A stretch of 64,000 nucleotides of DNA, taken from the NCBI GenBank assembly GCA_910589415.1, contig OU342632.1, forward strand, positions 38,329,637-38,393,636, written 5' to 3'. The notes beneath the pieces are model-generated. The model had not been told where the DNA came from and did not search any database. It was given only the letters and a program-made list of their open reading frames with translations. Source of the stretch: Malachius bipustulatus. Taxonomy: Eukaryota > Arthropoda > Insecta > Coleoptera > Melyridae. Shown one piece after another: positions 63,962-64,000 of this stretch (position 1 is its first letter; each line of letters starts with the position of its first letter). The translations under genes were made by a program, and so were the position numbers.

Positions 63962-64000
63962 TCCTGGTTACTTCCTGATAATCAGAAGTAGCATGGAGTT

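Overview
The window is AT-rich, intron-like animal DNA, almost certainly from an insect. Evidence: long stretches without coding sequence, many decayed transposable elements of insect type (RTE, CR1-like and RNase H-bearing LINEs, Gypsy, mariner-like, Harbinger), the frequent taggtacctac-type short words common in some insect genomes, and one recognisable host exon. That exon (24717-24922, minus strand) encodes the second half of an immunoglobulin domain closely resembling insect Sidestep-family cell-surface proteins, with a consensus splice acceptor and donor. A beetle is a reasonable guess from the style of the RTE and mariner-like relics, but the order is not proven. No prokaryotic, viral or CRISPR content was seen.

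Layout. 1-8950: mostly featureless, with a small palindromic ACGT-rich element (4677-4863) and a dead LINE tail on the minus strand (about 5040-5940). 8954-14050: a dense nest of elements: a foldback MITE, then a Gypsy pol gene split by two LINE pieces (a nearly intact CR1-like LINE on plus and a decayed LINE on minus). 14050-24400: a GC-rich unexplained block, a tRNA-like repeat, a striking 1.7 kb near-perfect inverted repeat (17981-19673), a 537 bp MITE with good target-site duplication, an unassigned minus-strand reading frame (22576-22963) and a copy of a dispersed foldback family. 24717-24922: the Sidestep-like exon. 26641-26896: a tRNA-derived SINE with target-site duplication. 31369-31701: an unassigned reading frame. 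35945-37528: a mariner-like transposon with long diverged inverted repeats and a broken transposase. 43931-46412: two MITEs. 47265-47690: a second mariner-like transposase relic. About 47950, 53033 and 59281: three copies of one dispersed repeat family. 55751-56407: a Harbinger-derived element. 59957-60752: a foldback with a duplicated arm. 62187-63185: an RTE LINE 3' half. 63369-63961: another foldback MITE.

How it fits together. The likeliest reading is that much of the window lies inside very long introns of a Sidestep-like gene transcribed on the minus strand; the rest is the debris of successive transposon insertions. No operon-like or defence-like gene set is visible. The most unusual structure is the 1.7 kb palindrome, whose arms differ by only a few substitutions.
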